Source of the DNA: UBA6144 sp964399165
GTDB lineage: Bacteria > Bdellovibrionota > Bacteriovoracia > Bacteriovoracales > Bacteriovoracaceae
Reading direction: 5' to 3'
Assembly (NCBI GenBank): GCA_964399165.1
Contig: CAYNPO010000002.1
Coordinates: 1 to 64,000, forward strand
DNA length: 64,000 nucleotides
Shown here piece by piece: positions 49,414 through 58,871 of this stretch (positions within the stretch are counted from its first letter, which is position 1; each line of letters begins with the position of its first letter). The position numbers and the translations under genes were made by a program. Below the pieces are notes generated by a model that saw only the letters and a list, made by a program, of their open reading frames with translations, searched no databases and was not told where the DNA came from.

Positions 49414-49707
49414 ATGAAAACCCTGCTTTTCGCCCTTACCGCCTTCGCGACGGCCGCTCACGCCAACATGGCGGACCTCAGGCACGAGCGCATGGAAAAC
49501 TTGACCTTCAGCGAGGCACGCAACGAGTACCGCCGCCACTTTGACGAGAAGATCAGCGGACTGCAAACTGCCCGCGCCTGCGTTGACAACGCCATCAGCA
49601 AAGACGAGCTGCGACGCTGCCAGGCCCGCCTGGAGGACACCACCCGGATGCAGGCCGAAGAGGAAGCTCCGGCCGTGAACAAACGGAGCAAACGTCGCGG
49701 CTATTGA
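49414..49707 (+). CDS. Exported protein with one C-x12-C module
   Basis: A 97-residue protein with a signal peptide (MKTLLFALTAFATAAHA). It carries one module, ISGLQTARACVDNAISKDEL then RRCQARLE, with the same C-x12-C spacing and the preceding EAR-NEYR-like helix seen in the 48858 protein (DAKRAYRQELSQRISGIKDARAC). The two genes are adjacent and co-oriented and so probably arose by duplication. CAAGGAG lies before the ATG. The lysine/arginine-rich tail (NKRSKRRGY) is unusual. Function unknown. Confidence 0.7.
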   Translation: MKTLLFALTAFATAAHANMADLRHERMENLTFSEARNEYRRHFDEKISGLQTARACVDNAISKDELRRCQARLEDTTRMQAEEEAPAVNKRSKRRGY

Positions 49708-50634
49708 TCAGTAGAGCTGGACGAAATCGCCTTCGGTGACCGAGCCGCCCGAGTGCAGGATGGCGATGGTCCCATCGGGGCCGAAATAGTCGGTGACCTC
49801 AAGGGTGCCTTTCACGTCGCCCTTGGAGATACCGATCAAGGCCCCCGTCTCGGGATCATAGACATCCTGCCCTTCGGTGATGACTTTCAGGATGTCCCCT
49901 ATGTTCACCCCGGACTCCCGCCCGGCATTGATGTAGATTTTGGTCCCGATGATTTTCGCCACCCGGCCGGTCCAATCCAGTTTCGCCCCCATGGAGGCCA
50001 GACGCGGGATGAACTTGCGCACAGCCGCGCGGGTGGAATAACGCAAGAGATCCTGGCGGTAGGTGAGGTTCTCCTCCTCTTCCGTGACGTAGAAACGGAA
50101 GTTGTCGTCGTGGACGTTGCCTTCCACCACGTCACTCAGGAGCTCCTTGCTGGAAATCACGTCGAACACCTTGATCTCCACCTTGGTCTCCGCCAGGGCC
50201 TTGGTCTTGCGGACGAAACCGATCTCGTCGCTGGCCTGGCGCACGCGGGCGTCGATGATCCGGCCGAACACGACGAGGTTCACACCCGCCATCTTGGCCT
50301 TGCGGGTGAGTTGCGCGAGCTTCACCCCCCCGCCTGAGTAGATGTCCTTGGAACTCCCGAACATGGCCGCGGCGGAAGCATCCACCAGGAAGTCCCGGGT
50401 CCGGGAGATCTCGCGCCGGAATTCCTCGGTGGCCTGGATGGCCAGGTCCTCGCCGCCGAAGGGGGCCTCGTTGAAGAACGTGAGCAGCGCGATCTTCTTG
50501 CGGATGGGGTTGAAGTCCTTCACCTGGCGGGCGCTCTTGTCCCCGCGGTTGGGATCCAAGGGCGTGCGCCGGTGGACGGGTCCGCCGCAGGCGGCGAGGA
50601 GCGTGGCGAGCATGAGGGTGACGAAAGTGCGCAT
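49708..50634 (-). CDS. CsgG/FlgT-like lipoprotein
   Basis: A 308-residue lipoprotein (signal ending LATLLAAC, Cys at about 16). The middle region (KKIALLTFFNEAPFGGEDLA, AKMAGVNLVVFGRII, then a KVEIKVFDVISSKELL strand) resembles the CsgG/FlgT-M nucleotide-type fold; the C-terminal GRVAKIIGTKIYINAGRESGVNIGDILKV resembles the FlgT C-terminal SH3-like domain. It is probably an outer-membrane-associated scaffold, perhaps of flagellum or secretion. It is the last gene of the dnaE unit, 22 bases after the hypothetical gene. No CsgG pore family membership is proven. Confidence 0.8.
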   Translation of the reverse strand: MRTFVTLMLATLLAACGGPVHRRTPLDPNRGDKSARQVKDFNPIRKKIALLTFFNEAPFGGEDLAIQATEEFRREISRTRDFLVDASAAAMFGSSKDIYSGGGVKLAQLTRKAKMAGVNLVVFGRIIDARVRQASDEIGFVRKTKALAETKVEIKVFDVISSKELLSDVVEGNVHDDNFRFYVTEEEENLTYRQDLLRYSTRAAVRKFIPRLASMGAKLDWTGRVAKIIGTKIYINAGRESGVNIGDILKVITEGQDVYDPETGALIGISKGDVKGTLEVTDYFGPDGTIAILHSGGSVTEGDFVQLY

Positions 50635-50656
50635 GGGTTCCTTCCCGGGACGCGGG

Positions 50657-51898
50657 TCAGAGCAGCGGCGCGAGGGTGAAAACGAGTTCCCCTCCCTCTT
50701 CGGTGACCGCCACGGGACGTCCCCATTCCGATTCTAACTCCTTGGGGGCCGAGACCATAGCCTTGAATTTGGCCCCGTCCCCTTGGTAGCGGACCAGCAC
50801 GCGTCCACGTCGGGAACTGAAAGACCCGAGGGAAGCCTGGGCGCGGAAAGGGCCACCCTTGGCACCGAGCCACTCCTGCAATCGAAGGACTTGGCCCATG
50901 TGCGCGGCGTTTTCCAAGCGCACCACAAGGAGCCCCACGGGGGAAACCGATCGGCGCGCTTGGTTTTTCATTTCCAGGAATTTTCCCAGTGGGGCCCGGT
51001 AACACCAGGAAGCCAGGGCTGAGTTGCGGGCCTTGGGGTCCGTGGTTTTGGCGGTCATGGCCTCCGGGGAAAGATCGCCCCAGCGCAAGACACGCCGGGA
51101 ATCGAAATCGTGCCAAAGCACGCCACCGGTGAGGGCCATACGGCCCGGGGCCAAGGCCTCAGGTCGTTGCAGGGTCAATTCAACCGACAGCAACATATGC
51201 CCCGCCAAGACCGGCTCAAACGCCGGGGGAGCGCCTTCCGGCAGGGCCTGCCAGCGGAAAAGGGCAGCCGCGCACTCCCCTAAGCAGGGCAGGACCTCCC
51301 CCACTCCCTCGGGCAAGGCGCTGGCCCACCACTTGAGCCATTCTGACTCCACAGGCCCCGCGAAGTCCCGCTCGCCCGCCAATTGCAGGTCCTTCCAGGA
51401 GAAATTCGAGGGCAGGATCCTCGTTGAAAGGTAAAGCCTGGGGGAGAGCCCTTCGCCCGGGGCAGAAAACCGCGCGTGGTGGGCCGGCAGGAGCGCGGCC
51501 CGGGCGGTGCCTTCCAGCGTGAGCCCCCAGGCCCCGGGTTTAGGCACCAGGGGGCCGAAACTTTTCACTTCGTGTCGCTCCAGCAACGATTCAGGATCAA
51601 GAAGGGCACGACGCAGCTTCCACGGCGGAGGGAAAGGGGCCGGGTCCGCGGCGGCCTTATGCCGCTCTTGCATGTCCTTGCTCCAGGCGGGGAATTTTCT
51701 CTCCCAACCCTGGGAGTAAGCTCCGGCATCCAGGCCGGCCGAGACCATCTCCGCTTTGAGCAACTCTTCCTGGGCGAGATGGAGCAATTCTTCTTGGATC
51801 CGGGGCGCGGGAACTTCCGGGGGGAACACCCCTTCGACGGAAACCTCCGCGGCCAATACGGCCAACGGAAACGCCAGGAGCGGCGCCCAGCGCCTCAC
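50657..51898 (-). CDS. Exported hypothetical protein between dnaE and CsgG-like gene
   Basis: A 413-residue protein with a signal peptide (MRRWAPLLAFPLAVLAAE). No recognised domain. Compositional features: a helical N-terminal part (IQEELLHLAQEELLKAEMVSAGL), many Trp/Arg/Glu, a Cys pair in LPCLGECAAAL. The C-terminal region (QVLRLQEWLGAKGGPFRAQASLGSFSSRRGRVLVRYQGDGAKFKAMV) alternates strand/helix and could be an OmpA- or SPOR-like small domain, not assigned. Start overlaps the dnaE stop by 4 bases. Shared operon with the CsgG-like lipoprotein suggests a joint envelope role. Confidence 0.7.
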   Translation of the reverse strand: MRRWAPLLAFPLAVLAAEVSVEGVFPPEVPAPRIQEELLHLAQEELLKAEMVSAGLDAGAYSQGWERKFPAWSKDMQERHKAAADPAPFPPPWKLRRALLDPESLLERHEVKSFGPLVPKPGAWGLTLEGTARAALLPAHHARFSAPGEGLSPRLYLSTRILPSNFSWKDLQLAGERDFAGPVESEWLKWWASALPEGVGEVLPCLGECAAALFRWQALPEGAPPAFEPVLAGHMLLSVELTLQRPEALAPGRMALTGGVLWHDFDSRRVLRWGDLSPEAMTAKTTDPKARNSALASWCYRAPLGKFLEMKNQARRSVSPVGLLVVRLENAAHMGQVLRLQEWLGAKGGPFRAQASLGSFSSRRGRVLVRYQGDGAKFKAMVSAPKELESEWGRPVAVTEEGGELVFTLAPLL

Positions 51899-54800
51899 GA
51901 GCGCACTTCCTCCATCCGGCCGTCCACCATGAACTGGACCGCGGGGTGCTGGAGCAACTCGTTGATCTTGGCCGCCATCTGGGGCGAGGGGGCCACCAGG
52001 AAGTTGTCGTCCAAAGGGAGGCGCGCTCGGCCTTCACCAGTCTCGATGATGAAATGGATGGGCACGGTCCCGCGGTAGCTCATGAGGATCTGGCGCACGC
52101 GGGTGAGCGAGTGAGGCGTCAGCCGTTCCACAGGGAGACTCACCCGCACCGCGGTCACGCGGTCGTCCGAGGCGTCCTTGAGGGGCGTGATCTTCTCGGG
52201 GAAGAATTTCTTGGGGTCCTCGGCCAGGTTCACGTGGCCGCTCATGAGCACCGGCTCGTCACCGGTGAGGAGCTGGTGGCATTCGGCGTAGACCCGGGGG
52301 AAAATCAGGCACTCGATTTTGCCCGACAAGTCCTCCAGGTTGAGGAACGCCATCTTGTCGCCCTTTTTGGTGATGATAGGCTTGAGGGACGTCACGAGAC
52401 CCGCCAGCACCATGGGCCGCTTGGCCGGGTCTGCTTCCTGTCCGCGGGGGTTGAACTTCTCGGGTCGGGCCACCGTGGGAAGGCCGTGAACGTCCGCGAT
52501 GGGCATGCTGGCGAGTTTGCCCATGATGTCCTTGTAGCGGTCCAACGGGTGGCCGGAGATGTAGATCCCCAGGAGTTCCGCCTCCATTCCCAGCATCTCT
52601 TTCTCGGTGAACTCCGCTGTCTCATGCACCTGCAGCTCGTCCCCGGATTCCTCACTGGAGGAGCCGCCCATGTCGAAGAGGCTGGTCTGCCCAGCCTCGC
52701 GTTCCTCGCGCTTTCTCTGGCCCCAGGCGCTGATGAGCTCCAGGTTCTCCAGCAGGGTCTTGCGGTTGTACTGCCGGCAGGAATCGAAGGCGCCCACTTT
52801 GATCAAGGACTCCATCACCCGGGCGTTGACCGCCTTGGGGTCCACGCGCTCGCAGAAATCGGCGAGGCCTTTCAGGGGGCCGTTGGCTCCGCGCTCACGG
52901 ATGATTTCTTCCACCGCTCCTTGCCCCACGTTTTTGACGGCGCCCATGCCGAAGCGGATGGTGTTCCCGACGACGTTGAAGAGCCACAGGGACTCGTTCA
53001 CGTCCGGTGGCAGGATCTCGATGCCATGTTCTCGGGCGTCTTGCGCGTACATGGTCACTTTGTCCATGTTGCTGATCTCGGTGCCGAGGAGGGCGGCGTA
53101 GAAGGCCCCGGGATGGTAGCGTTTCAGGAAGGCGGTTTGGTACGCGATGACCGCGTAGGCCACGGCGTGGGATTTGTTGAACCCGTACTCCGCGAACTTC
53201 GCCATGAGGTCGAACAGATAAACGCTCTTGTCGTGGTCGAACCCCTTCCCTGTGGCGCCCTCGATGAAAATCTTCTTGTACTTCTCCATCTCTTCGGGCT
53301 TTTTCTTGCCCATGGCGCGGCGGAGCATGTCCGCCTGGCCCAAGGAGAACCCGGCGATGACGCGGGCGATGTTCATCACCTGCTCCTGGTACACGATGAT
53401 GCCGTAGGTGTCCTTGAGCACCGGGCGCAGTTCCTCAAAGAGGTACTGCTCGGGCTTGCGGCCGTGCTTGATCTCCACGAACTCGTCATGCATGCCGGAG
53501 CCCATGGGGCCAGGGCGGTAGAGCGCATTGATGGCGGTGATGTCGTCGATGGAGTCGGGCTTGATCCGTTTGCAGAGGTCCTTCATGCCGGATGATTCCA
53601 ACTGGAACACGCCGGTGGTGTCGCCTTCGCCGATCAGCTCGAAGACCGCGGGGTCCGCCATGTCGATGTCCTCGATGTTGAACGAGGGATCGGAATCGCG
53701 GCGAATGAACTTGCTGGCGTTCTCGATCACGGTCAGAGTCTTGAGCCCCAGGAAGTCGAACTTCACCAGGCCGATCTTCTCCGAGAAGTCCTTGTCGAAC
53801 TGGACCACCTGCTCGCCCTCCCGCCCCTTATACAGCGGGCAGTAGGTGACCAGCGGCTCGTTGGTGATGATCACGCCAGCGGCGTGGATCGAGGCGTGAC
53901 GGTAGAGGCCCTCCAGGCGCTTGGAGATGTGCAAGATGCGGCGGATTTTGGGGTCGTTCTCCTCCAGCTCCTTGAGCTTGGGTTCCTTGTCGATCGCTTC
54001 TTGGAGTTCGATCCCCAGTTCGTCCGGGACGAGCTTGGCCAGGGCGTCCGCCTCGGCGTACGGCAACGCGAACACGCGGGAGACGTCCCGGAGCACGGCC
54101 TTGGCCTGCAGCTTCCCGAAGGTGATGATCTGGCCCACGCGCTCTTCGCCGTACTTCTGGGTGACGTAGTTGATCACCTCCTGCCGGCGGTCCTGGCAGA
54201 AGTCCACGTCGAAGTCAGGCATGGAGATGCGCTCGGGGTTGATGAAGCGCTCGAAGAGCAGGTTGTACGGGAGCGGGTCAATGTTGGTGATGTCCAGGGA
54301 GTAGGCCACCAGCGAACCCGCGCCGGAACCCCGGCCCGGACCCACCGGGATTTCCCGGGCCTTGGCCCAACGGATGAAGTCGGAAACGATGAGGAAGTAG
54401 CCGGTAAAGCCCATCTGCCCAATGAGGGCCACCTCCTCCTGGAGGCGCGCGAGGTATTTGGGCTTGAGCTCGGTTTCCCAGTCGTCCCGCGCGCGAAGCA
54501 ACCGGAAGTGGGGGCCGGCAAAACGTTTTTCCAGACCCTCCATCGCCTCGCGGGCGAAGTACTCCGCTTCCGTCTCCACGGTTTTGATCTCGAACTTGGG
54601 CAGGTGGTAGATCTGCTTGCCCTTGTCGTCCTGCCAGCGCAACTCCAAGTTGCACTTGTCGGCGATCCGCAGGGTGTTGTCGCAGGCCTCCTTGGCGTAG
54701 TGGAAAGCCTGGCGCATCTGAGCGGCGTCCTTCAGGAAGAACTCCGTGGTCGTCAGCTTCATGCGCTTTTCGTCTTCGAAGGTCTTGCCGGTCTGGATGC

Positions 54801-55563
54801 ACATGAGCACTTCCTGGGCCGCGGCGTCCTCCCGCTCCAGGTAGTGACAGTCGTTGGTGGCGACCAACGGGATGGAGTTCTCCCGCGCGAAAGCGATGAT
54901 CTTGGCGTTGACGTCCACTTGTTCGGGGATGCCGTTCTCCTGGATCTCCAAGTAGAAGTCATCCTTGTAAATCTCGCGGAACTTCATGGCGGCTTGGTAG
55001 GCGCGCTCGTCCTGGCCGGTGAAAAGATTGAAACCCACTTCGCCCTTGAGGCACGCGGTGGTGGCGACCAGCCCTTCGGAGTACTCCTTGAGGAGCTCCA
55101 CATCAGCGCGTGGTTTGTAGTAGAAGCCTTCCTGGTAGGCCTTGGTGAGAAGCTTGCACAGGTTCTGGTAGCCGGTGAGGTTCTTGGCCAGGAGGATGAG
55201 GTGGTGGATCTGGTGCTTGGCCTCAGTCTCGTCTTGGGAGTCGAGGGCCTTGGCGTGCTTGGGCGGGCGGCGGTCGAAGCGCGAGCCGGGGGTGAAGTAG
55301 ATCTCGGAGCCGAGGATGGGTTTGATGCCGGCGGAGAGGGCGCGGGTGTAGAAGTCGATGGCGCCGAACATGTTGCCGTGGTCGGTGGAGGCGATCGCGG
55401 GGAAATTGAGTTCCTTTGCCTTCTTGAACAGGTCCTCCAGGCGGATCGCACCGTCGAGCAGGGAGTACTGGGTGTGCAGATGGAGGTGGACGAAAGAGTC
55501 CGCGCGGGACTGCGCGAAGTCGCTGCCGACGAAAGGGTTTTTCATAGGGGAAGATTGGCCCAT
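51895..55563 (-). CDS. dnaE: DNA polymerase III alpha subunit
   Basis: A 1222-residue replicative polymerase of DnaE1 type. N-terminal PHP domain (VHLHLHTQYSLLDGA), then palm with catalytic MPDFDVDFCQDRR and the preceding GPGRGSGAGSLVAYSL, the YQEQVM and AMGKKKPEEM fingers, helix-hairpin-helix around 900-950 and a C-terminal OB fold (MVLAGLVTSLKPIITKKG). Length is normal and no domain is missing. The start may be 55563 or the ATG at 55545; neither has a ribosome-binding site. The two genes downstream overlap or nearly abut and share its transcript. Confidence 0.97.
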   Translation of the reverse strand: MGQSSPMKNPFVGSDFAQSRADSFVHLHLHTQYSLLDGAIRLEDLFKKAKELNFPAIASTDHGNMFGAIDFYTRALSAGIKPILGSEIYFTPGSRFDRRPPKHAKALDSQDETEAKHQIHHLILLAKNLTGYQNLCKLLTKAYQEGFYYKPRADVELLKEYSEGLVATTACLKGEVGFNLFTGQDERAYQAAMKFREIYKDDFYLEIQENGIPEQVDVNAKIIAFARENSIPLVATNDCHYLEREDAAAQEVLMCIQTGKTFEDEKRMKLTTTEFFLKDAAQMRQAFHYAKEACDNTLRIADKCNLELRWQDDKGKQIYHLPKFEIKTVETEAEYFAREAMEGLEKRFAGPHFRLLRARDDWETELKPKYLARLQEEVALIGQMGFTGYFLIVSDFIRWAKAREIPVGPGRGSGAGSLVAYSLDITNIDPLPYNLLFERFINPERISMPDFDVDFCQDRRQEVINYVTQKYGEERVGQIITFGKLQAKAVLRDVSRVFALPYAEADALAKLVPDELGIELQEAIDKEPKLKELEENDPKIRRILHISKRLEGLYRHASIHAAGVIITNEPLVTYCPLYKGREGEQVVQFDKDFSEKIGLVKFDFLGLKTLTVIENASKFIRRDSDPSFNIEDIDMADPAVFELIGEGDTTGVFQLESSGMKDLCKRIKPDSIDDITAINALYRPGPMGSGMHDEFVEIKHGRKPEQYLFEELRPVLKDTYGIIVYQEQVMNIARVIAGFSLGQADMLRRAMGKKKPEEMEKYKKIFIEGATGKGFDHDKSVYLFDLMAKFAEYGFNKSHAVAYAVIAYQTAFLKRYHPGAFYAALLGTEISNMDKVTMYAQDAREHGIEILPPDVNESLWLFNVVGNTIRFGMGAVKNVGQGAVEEIIRERGANGPLKGLADFCERVDPKAVNARVMESLIKVGAFDSCRQYNRKTLLENLELISAWGQRKREEREAGQTSLFDMGGSSSEESGDELQVHETAEFTEKEMLGMEAELLGIYISGHPLDRYKDIMGKLASMPIADVHGLPTVARPEKFNPRGQEADPAKRPMVLAGLVTSLKPIITKKGDKMAFLNLEDLSGKIECLIFPRVYAECHQLLTGDEPVLMSGHVNLAEDPKKFFPEKITPLKDASDDRVTAVRVSLPVERLTPHSLTRVRQILMSYRGTVPIHFIIETGEGRARLPLDDNFLVAPSPQMAAKINELLQHPAVQFMVDGRMEEVRS

Positions 55564-55701
55564 TTAGGGGGGAAAGACAAAAATGCCGCCACGAGCAATT
55601 GACCTGTTTCCGAGGGGATTCGTTCATTCCCCGACTTAAAAATTATGTCTTTCCCCAGAGGGAGTTTTCCGTTACAAAAGTTGTTTAATGCAGGGGATAA
55701 A

Positions 55702-56328
55702 ATGAACCACCAGGACCAGTCCAACGCCCGGGAGCTACTGGCCACCATCCACTTCATCGCGAAAAAAGGGTGGGCACCCGCCACTTCCACCAACCACTCG
55801 ATGCGCCTGTCGCTCCCTGGTCACTTCCTCGTCTCCCGCTCCGGCGTGGACAAGCCCTTGTTTAGCCTGGATGACTTCGTCCAGGTGGATGCCCAGGGCC
55901 AGCTTCAACCTCCCACCGCGGTGGCGGGCGCCCGTCCTTCGGCGGAAACTGAACTCCATCTGGAGCTCTATCGGCGCTTCCCCGAGGTGGGTTGCGTCCT
56001 CCACACCCACTCCCCGCTGGGAACTTGGTGGTCCCGGCACGGCGGGAACGGCATCCGCTTCCAAGGTTGGGAAATCCTCAAGGGCCTCGAGGGAAACACC
56101 GACCATGAACGTGAGGAGTTCCTGCCTGTGGTGCCTAACTCGCAGCGCATGGCGGACATCCTCCGCTCCATGGAAAATCATTGGGACTCCCGTCCCCGTG
56201 GATTTCTGATCGCGGGGCACGGTCTCTACACTTGGGGCCGCACGGTAGCAGAGGCGAGACGCCACGTGGAGACTTGGGAGTTCCTGTTGCAGATGCACCA
56301 CTGGGAGCGGACTAAATGGCAATCCTGA
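55702..56328 (+). CDS. mtnB: Methylthioribulose-1-phosphate dehydratase
   Basis: A 208-residue class II aldolase/adducin-fold zinc enzyme of the methionine salvage pathway, removing water from methylthioribulose-1-phosphate. Zinc histidines are in VLHTHSPLGTWW and GHGLYTWG; KKGWAPATSTNHSMRL is the usual N-terminal motif. The ATG at 55702 follows AGGGG by 7 bases; the frame upstream is extra. First gene of mtnB-mtnD-mtnC; its 3' end overlaps mtnD by 13 bases. No SAM riboswitch was found in the leader. Confidence 0.93.
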   Translation: MNHQDQSNARELLATIHFIAKKGWAPATSTNHSMRLSLPGHFLVSRSGVDKPLFSLDDFVQVDAQGQLQPPTAVAGARPSAETELHLELYRRFPEVGCVLHTHSPLGTWWSRHGGNGIRFQGWEILKGLEGNTDHEREEFLPVVPNSQRMADILRSMENHWDSRPRGFLIAGHGLYTWGRTVAEARRHVETWEFLLQMHHWERTKWQS

Positions 56329-56846
56329 AACTGTTGGACCAGAAGGGTAAGAAGGTCACCGACCCCGCGGAGATCAAGGCCTTCCTCAATTCCCGCGGCA
56401 TCCTCTACGAGCAGTGGACGACCGACGCCCGACTCAACGACGACGACCCACAGGAAACCATCCTCGAAGCCTACCAGCAGCCCTTGGCCTGTTACATGGC
56501 CCGCCACGACTACCGCAACGCCGACGTCATCAACGTCCACAAGGACACACCAAACGTGGAGGAGCTGCGCAAGAAGTTCCTCTCCGAACACACCCACGAC
56601 GAGGACGAGGTGCGCTTCTTCGTCGACGGCGAGGGCGAGTTCTTCTTCCACATAGAGAAACCCAAGTCCGAGGTCTTCTCCATCGTGTGCCAAAAAGGCG
56701 ACTTCATCTCTGTGCCCAAGGGCTACAAACACTGGTTCGACCTTGCCCCCAAGTACCACGTGAAGGCAATCCGCGTGTTCCAGACGAAGGAAGGATGGGT
56801 GGCGCGCTACACCGGCTCCGGCGTCGAGAAGAAGTACTCCGCTTGA
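56316..56846 (+). CDS. mtnD: Acireductone dioxygenase
   Basis: A 176-residue cupin dioxygenase that converts acireductone to the methionine precursor 2-keto-4-methylthiobutyrate (Fe form). Metal-binding HTHDEDEVRFFVDG gives two His and one Glu, and the last His is in YKHWFDL. The starting ATG lies within the end of mtnB. The C-terminal codons overlap mtnC. Standard length. With mtnC and mtnB it completes the lower half of the pathway; mtnA and mtnK are not in the window. Confidence 0.95.
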   Translation: MAILKLLDQKGKKVTDPAEIKAFLNSRGILYEQWTTDARLNDDDPQETILEAYQQPLACYMARHDYRNADVINVHKDTPNVEELRKKFLSEHTHDEDEVRFFVDGEGEFFFHIEKPKSEVFSIVCQKGDFISVPKGYKHWFDLAPKYHVKAIRVFQTKEGWVARYTGSGVEKKYSA

Positions 56847-57502
56847 GCCAGGTTCTGCTCTTCGACGTGGAGGGAACCACCACCTCCATCGATTTCGTCC
56901 ACAAGACGCTTTTTCCTTACGCTTTGGCCCGCATCGGTGACTACGTGCGCGCCCACTCCGCCCATCCGGCGGTACAACAGGTGCGCGAAACCCTCCAGCG
57001 GGAGCGGGGCGTGCCTGCCTCCCTCTCCGACGTCGTCGCGGCCCTGGAGCTGTGGATCCGGGCCGACCGCAAGCACGGCGCCCTCAAGGAATTGCAAGGT
57101 CTCATCTGGGACGAGGGCTACCGCGCGGGCCATTTCCGTGGACACGTCTACCCCGACGTGAGGCCCGCCTTCGAGGCGTGGAAAAAGCAGGGCAAAACCC
57201 TGGCCATCTACTCATCCGGCTCCGTGCACGCCCAAAAGTGCATTTACGGTTTTTCCGAGGTGGGAGACCTCACGCCGCTGATCAGCGCGCACTTTGACAC
57301 CTCCGTGGGCGGAAAGCGGGAAGCGACCAGCTATGCCCGCATCGCCCATGAGCTGCGAACGTCCCCTGCGGACGTGACGTTCTACTCGGACGTCAAAGAG
57401 GAACTGGACGCCGCGAGGGCGGCGGGCATGGGGACGGTCCAGGTTTTCCGCGACGGGCCCACCCAGGACCAGGGACATCCAGCGTCCACGTCCTTCTCCT
57501 AG
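56843..57502 (+). CDS. mtnC: Enolase-phosphatase E1
   Basis: A 219-residue HAD-superfamily enzyme that enolises and dephosphorylates the diketone intermediate of methionine salvage. Nucleophile motif LLFDVEGTTTSIDF, motif II IYSSGS, and motif III TFYSDVKEELDAA are all present. The start is a TTG that overlaps the stop codon of mtnD (TTGA), showing coupling. Its 3' end overlaps the convergent outer-membrane gene by 4 bases. Confidence 0.93.
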   Translation: MSQVLLFDVEGTTTSIDFVHKTLFPYALARIGDYVRAHSAHPAVQQVRETLQRERGVPASLSDVVAALELWIRADRKHGALKELQGLIWDEGYRAGHFRGHVYPDVRPAFEAWKKQGKTLAIYSSGSVHAQKCIYGFSEVGDLTPLISAHFDTSVGGKREATSYARIAHELRTSPADVTFYSDVKEELDAARAAGMGTVQVFRDGPTQDQGHPASTSFS

Positions 57503-58464
57503 AACCGCCAGAAGAAGTCGAACAGGACGTAGTAGGCGTCGCTCTTGAACTCCAGGCGGCGCACGTCCTTGGTTCCCATGCCCAGGTTGAAGTGGAACGT
57601 GTCCCAGATCCACATCTGGCTGACGGTGCCGCCCACCGTGCGTGTCTCGAAATCGAAAAGCGGACCGAAGAGCACCCGGTCCCAGTCGTCGGTGACGTAT
57701 TCGTAGATGGTGCGGATGTCAGAGCTAGGGAAGAGGTTGAGTTTCTTCACCTCAGGATTGTCCTCTTCGATTCCGTCGATGGCGGCGTTCACCACCAGGT
57801 GGGACTGGAATTTGTCATTGGACGGGAAGGTCATCACCAGGCCCGCGAAGGTCACCCAGTCGTTGACGGTCACCTGCCGGGCGGCCATGCCATTCAGCGT
57901 GAGGTGGCCGTAACGGTTGCGCATGATCCGACGCTTAAAGCCCAAGTTGGGGAATCCATCCAGGAGGAGACTGGTTTGGGTCTTGAGCGTGGTGCGCTCG
58001 CCCACGCCATACTGCAGGCCGGTCAAGGCCACCAGCCATTCTTTCCTCGCCAGTGTGTGCCCTTCGGCGTTGAACACGCCCATGTAGGCCAGCTCCCGGA
58101 AGCGCGCGGGGACGCCGCGGTCATCGGCCAAGAGCAGGCTGAAGTAGCCCGGCACGTGGTGTTTCGCCAATAGCTCGGCGGTGGATGCTTCCACCACGTC
58201 TCCGGCCAGCACCTGGTGGTTCCCCATGGTTTCCACCAGGTCCACCACGGCCATGGTGGGAGCCCCCGCCCGCACCGAGCGCACGGTGCCGAGGGCCACA
58301 AGCTGCAGATCCTCCCGGGCGAGGACGAGCACGCGGTCGTTTTTCTTCCAATCATGCCCGTCATCCAGCCTCACCAGCACGCGCTGGCGGCTTAGAAACT
58401 CCTCCACGCTGTGAAAGGCGCGGGCGACGGGTGTGCACAGGAGGAGCAAGGAGAGCAGGATCAT
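57499..58464 (-). CDS. Probable outer-membrane protein
   Basis: A 321-residue protein with a signal peptide (MILLSLLLLCTPVARA). The N-terminal part (about 20-90) is a small beta domain (VRLDDGHDWKKNDRVLVL), the rest has strand-like alternation (VTVNDWVTFAGLVMTF, YGHLTLNGMAARQ) and ends in FDFFWRF, the terminal aromatic signal of beta barrels. No family assigned. It overlaps the preceding lipoprotein gene by 4 bases, so the two are made together and may form a complex in the outer membrane. Confidence 0.7.
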   Translation of the reverse strand: MILLSLLLLCTPVARAFHSVEEFLSRQRVLVRLDDGHDWKKNDRVLVLAREDLQLVALGTVRSVRAGAPTMAVVDLVETMGNHQVLAGDVVEASTAELLAKHHVPGYFSLLLADDRGVPARFRELAYMGVFNAEGHTLARKEWLVALTGLQYGVGERTTLKTQTSLLLDGFPNLGFKRRIMRNRYGHLTLNGMAARQVTVNDWVTFAGLVMTFPSNDKFQSHLVVNAAIDGIEEDNPEVKKLNLFPSSDIRTIYEYVTDDWDRVLFGPLFDFETRTVGGTVSQMWIWDTFHFNLGMGTKDVRRLEFKSDAYYVLFDFFWRF

Positions 58465-58811
58465 CGTTTATCGGGGCAGGAAGCGGTGACTTCGGCGCAA
58501 GCGCGGCTGAAGAAGATCACGGTCCACCAGTGGGTGGTCACCCGGGCGTCCAGCAACCATTCGGAGCCGGGGCACATCACCTGCACCATACGGGGCAAGT
58601 AGGCGTCCTTTTCCTTTTCGGCGTTGGAGGAGAAGAACCATTGGTTGAAACATTGGCCCAAGCGGTCCTGGCGGCCTTTGCGTAAAGACGTGCCGACGGG
58701 GCGCGACGCGTTCTCTTTCCCGAAGGAGAGCTTATGGATGGCGTCGTAATCGACATACTTGCGGGTGCAACCGGCGGCGGCAAGCGCCAGGAGCAGAGGC
58801 CAACTTTTCAT
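58461..58811 (-). CDS. Small lipoprotein
   Basis: A 116-residue lipoprotein: signal SWPLLLALAAAGC, acylated Cys at about residue 15. The mature part includes four more cysteines (GQCFNQWF, VMCPGSEW, RACAEVTASCP), probably disulfides. The ATG at 58811 is chosen because it begins the lipoprotein signal; the upstream frame does not. Its stop overlaps the start of the outer-membrane gene (ATGA). Function unknown. Confidence 0.7.
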   Translation of the reverse strand: MKSWPLLLALAAAGCTRKYVDYDAIHKLSFGKENASRPVGTSLRKGRQDRLGQCFNQWFFSSNAEKEKDAYLPRMVQVMCPGSEWLLDARVTTHWWTVIFFSRACAEVTASCPDKR

Positions 58812-58871
58812 GCGTCCCTCTTCATGACACAATGGCGGACGCCCCACATTAGCATCCCCAAGGCCCGTTTG

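Noticed and set aside
51946..55602. Long open frames opposite dnaE (549 and 572 codons)
   Set aside because: They are antisense to a full-length dnaE with perfect motifs, lack ribosome-binding sites and have typical shadow composition of high-GC genes.
55564..55701. Possible SAM riboswitch before mtnB
   Set aside because: No S-box core or other known SAM/SAH element could be recognised; only a normal ribosome-binding site is seen.
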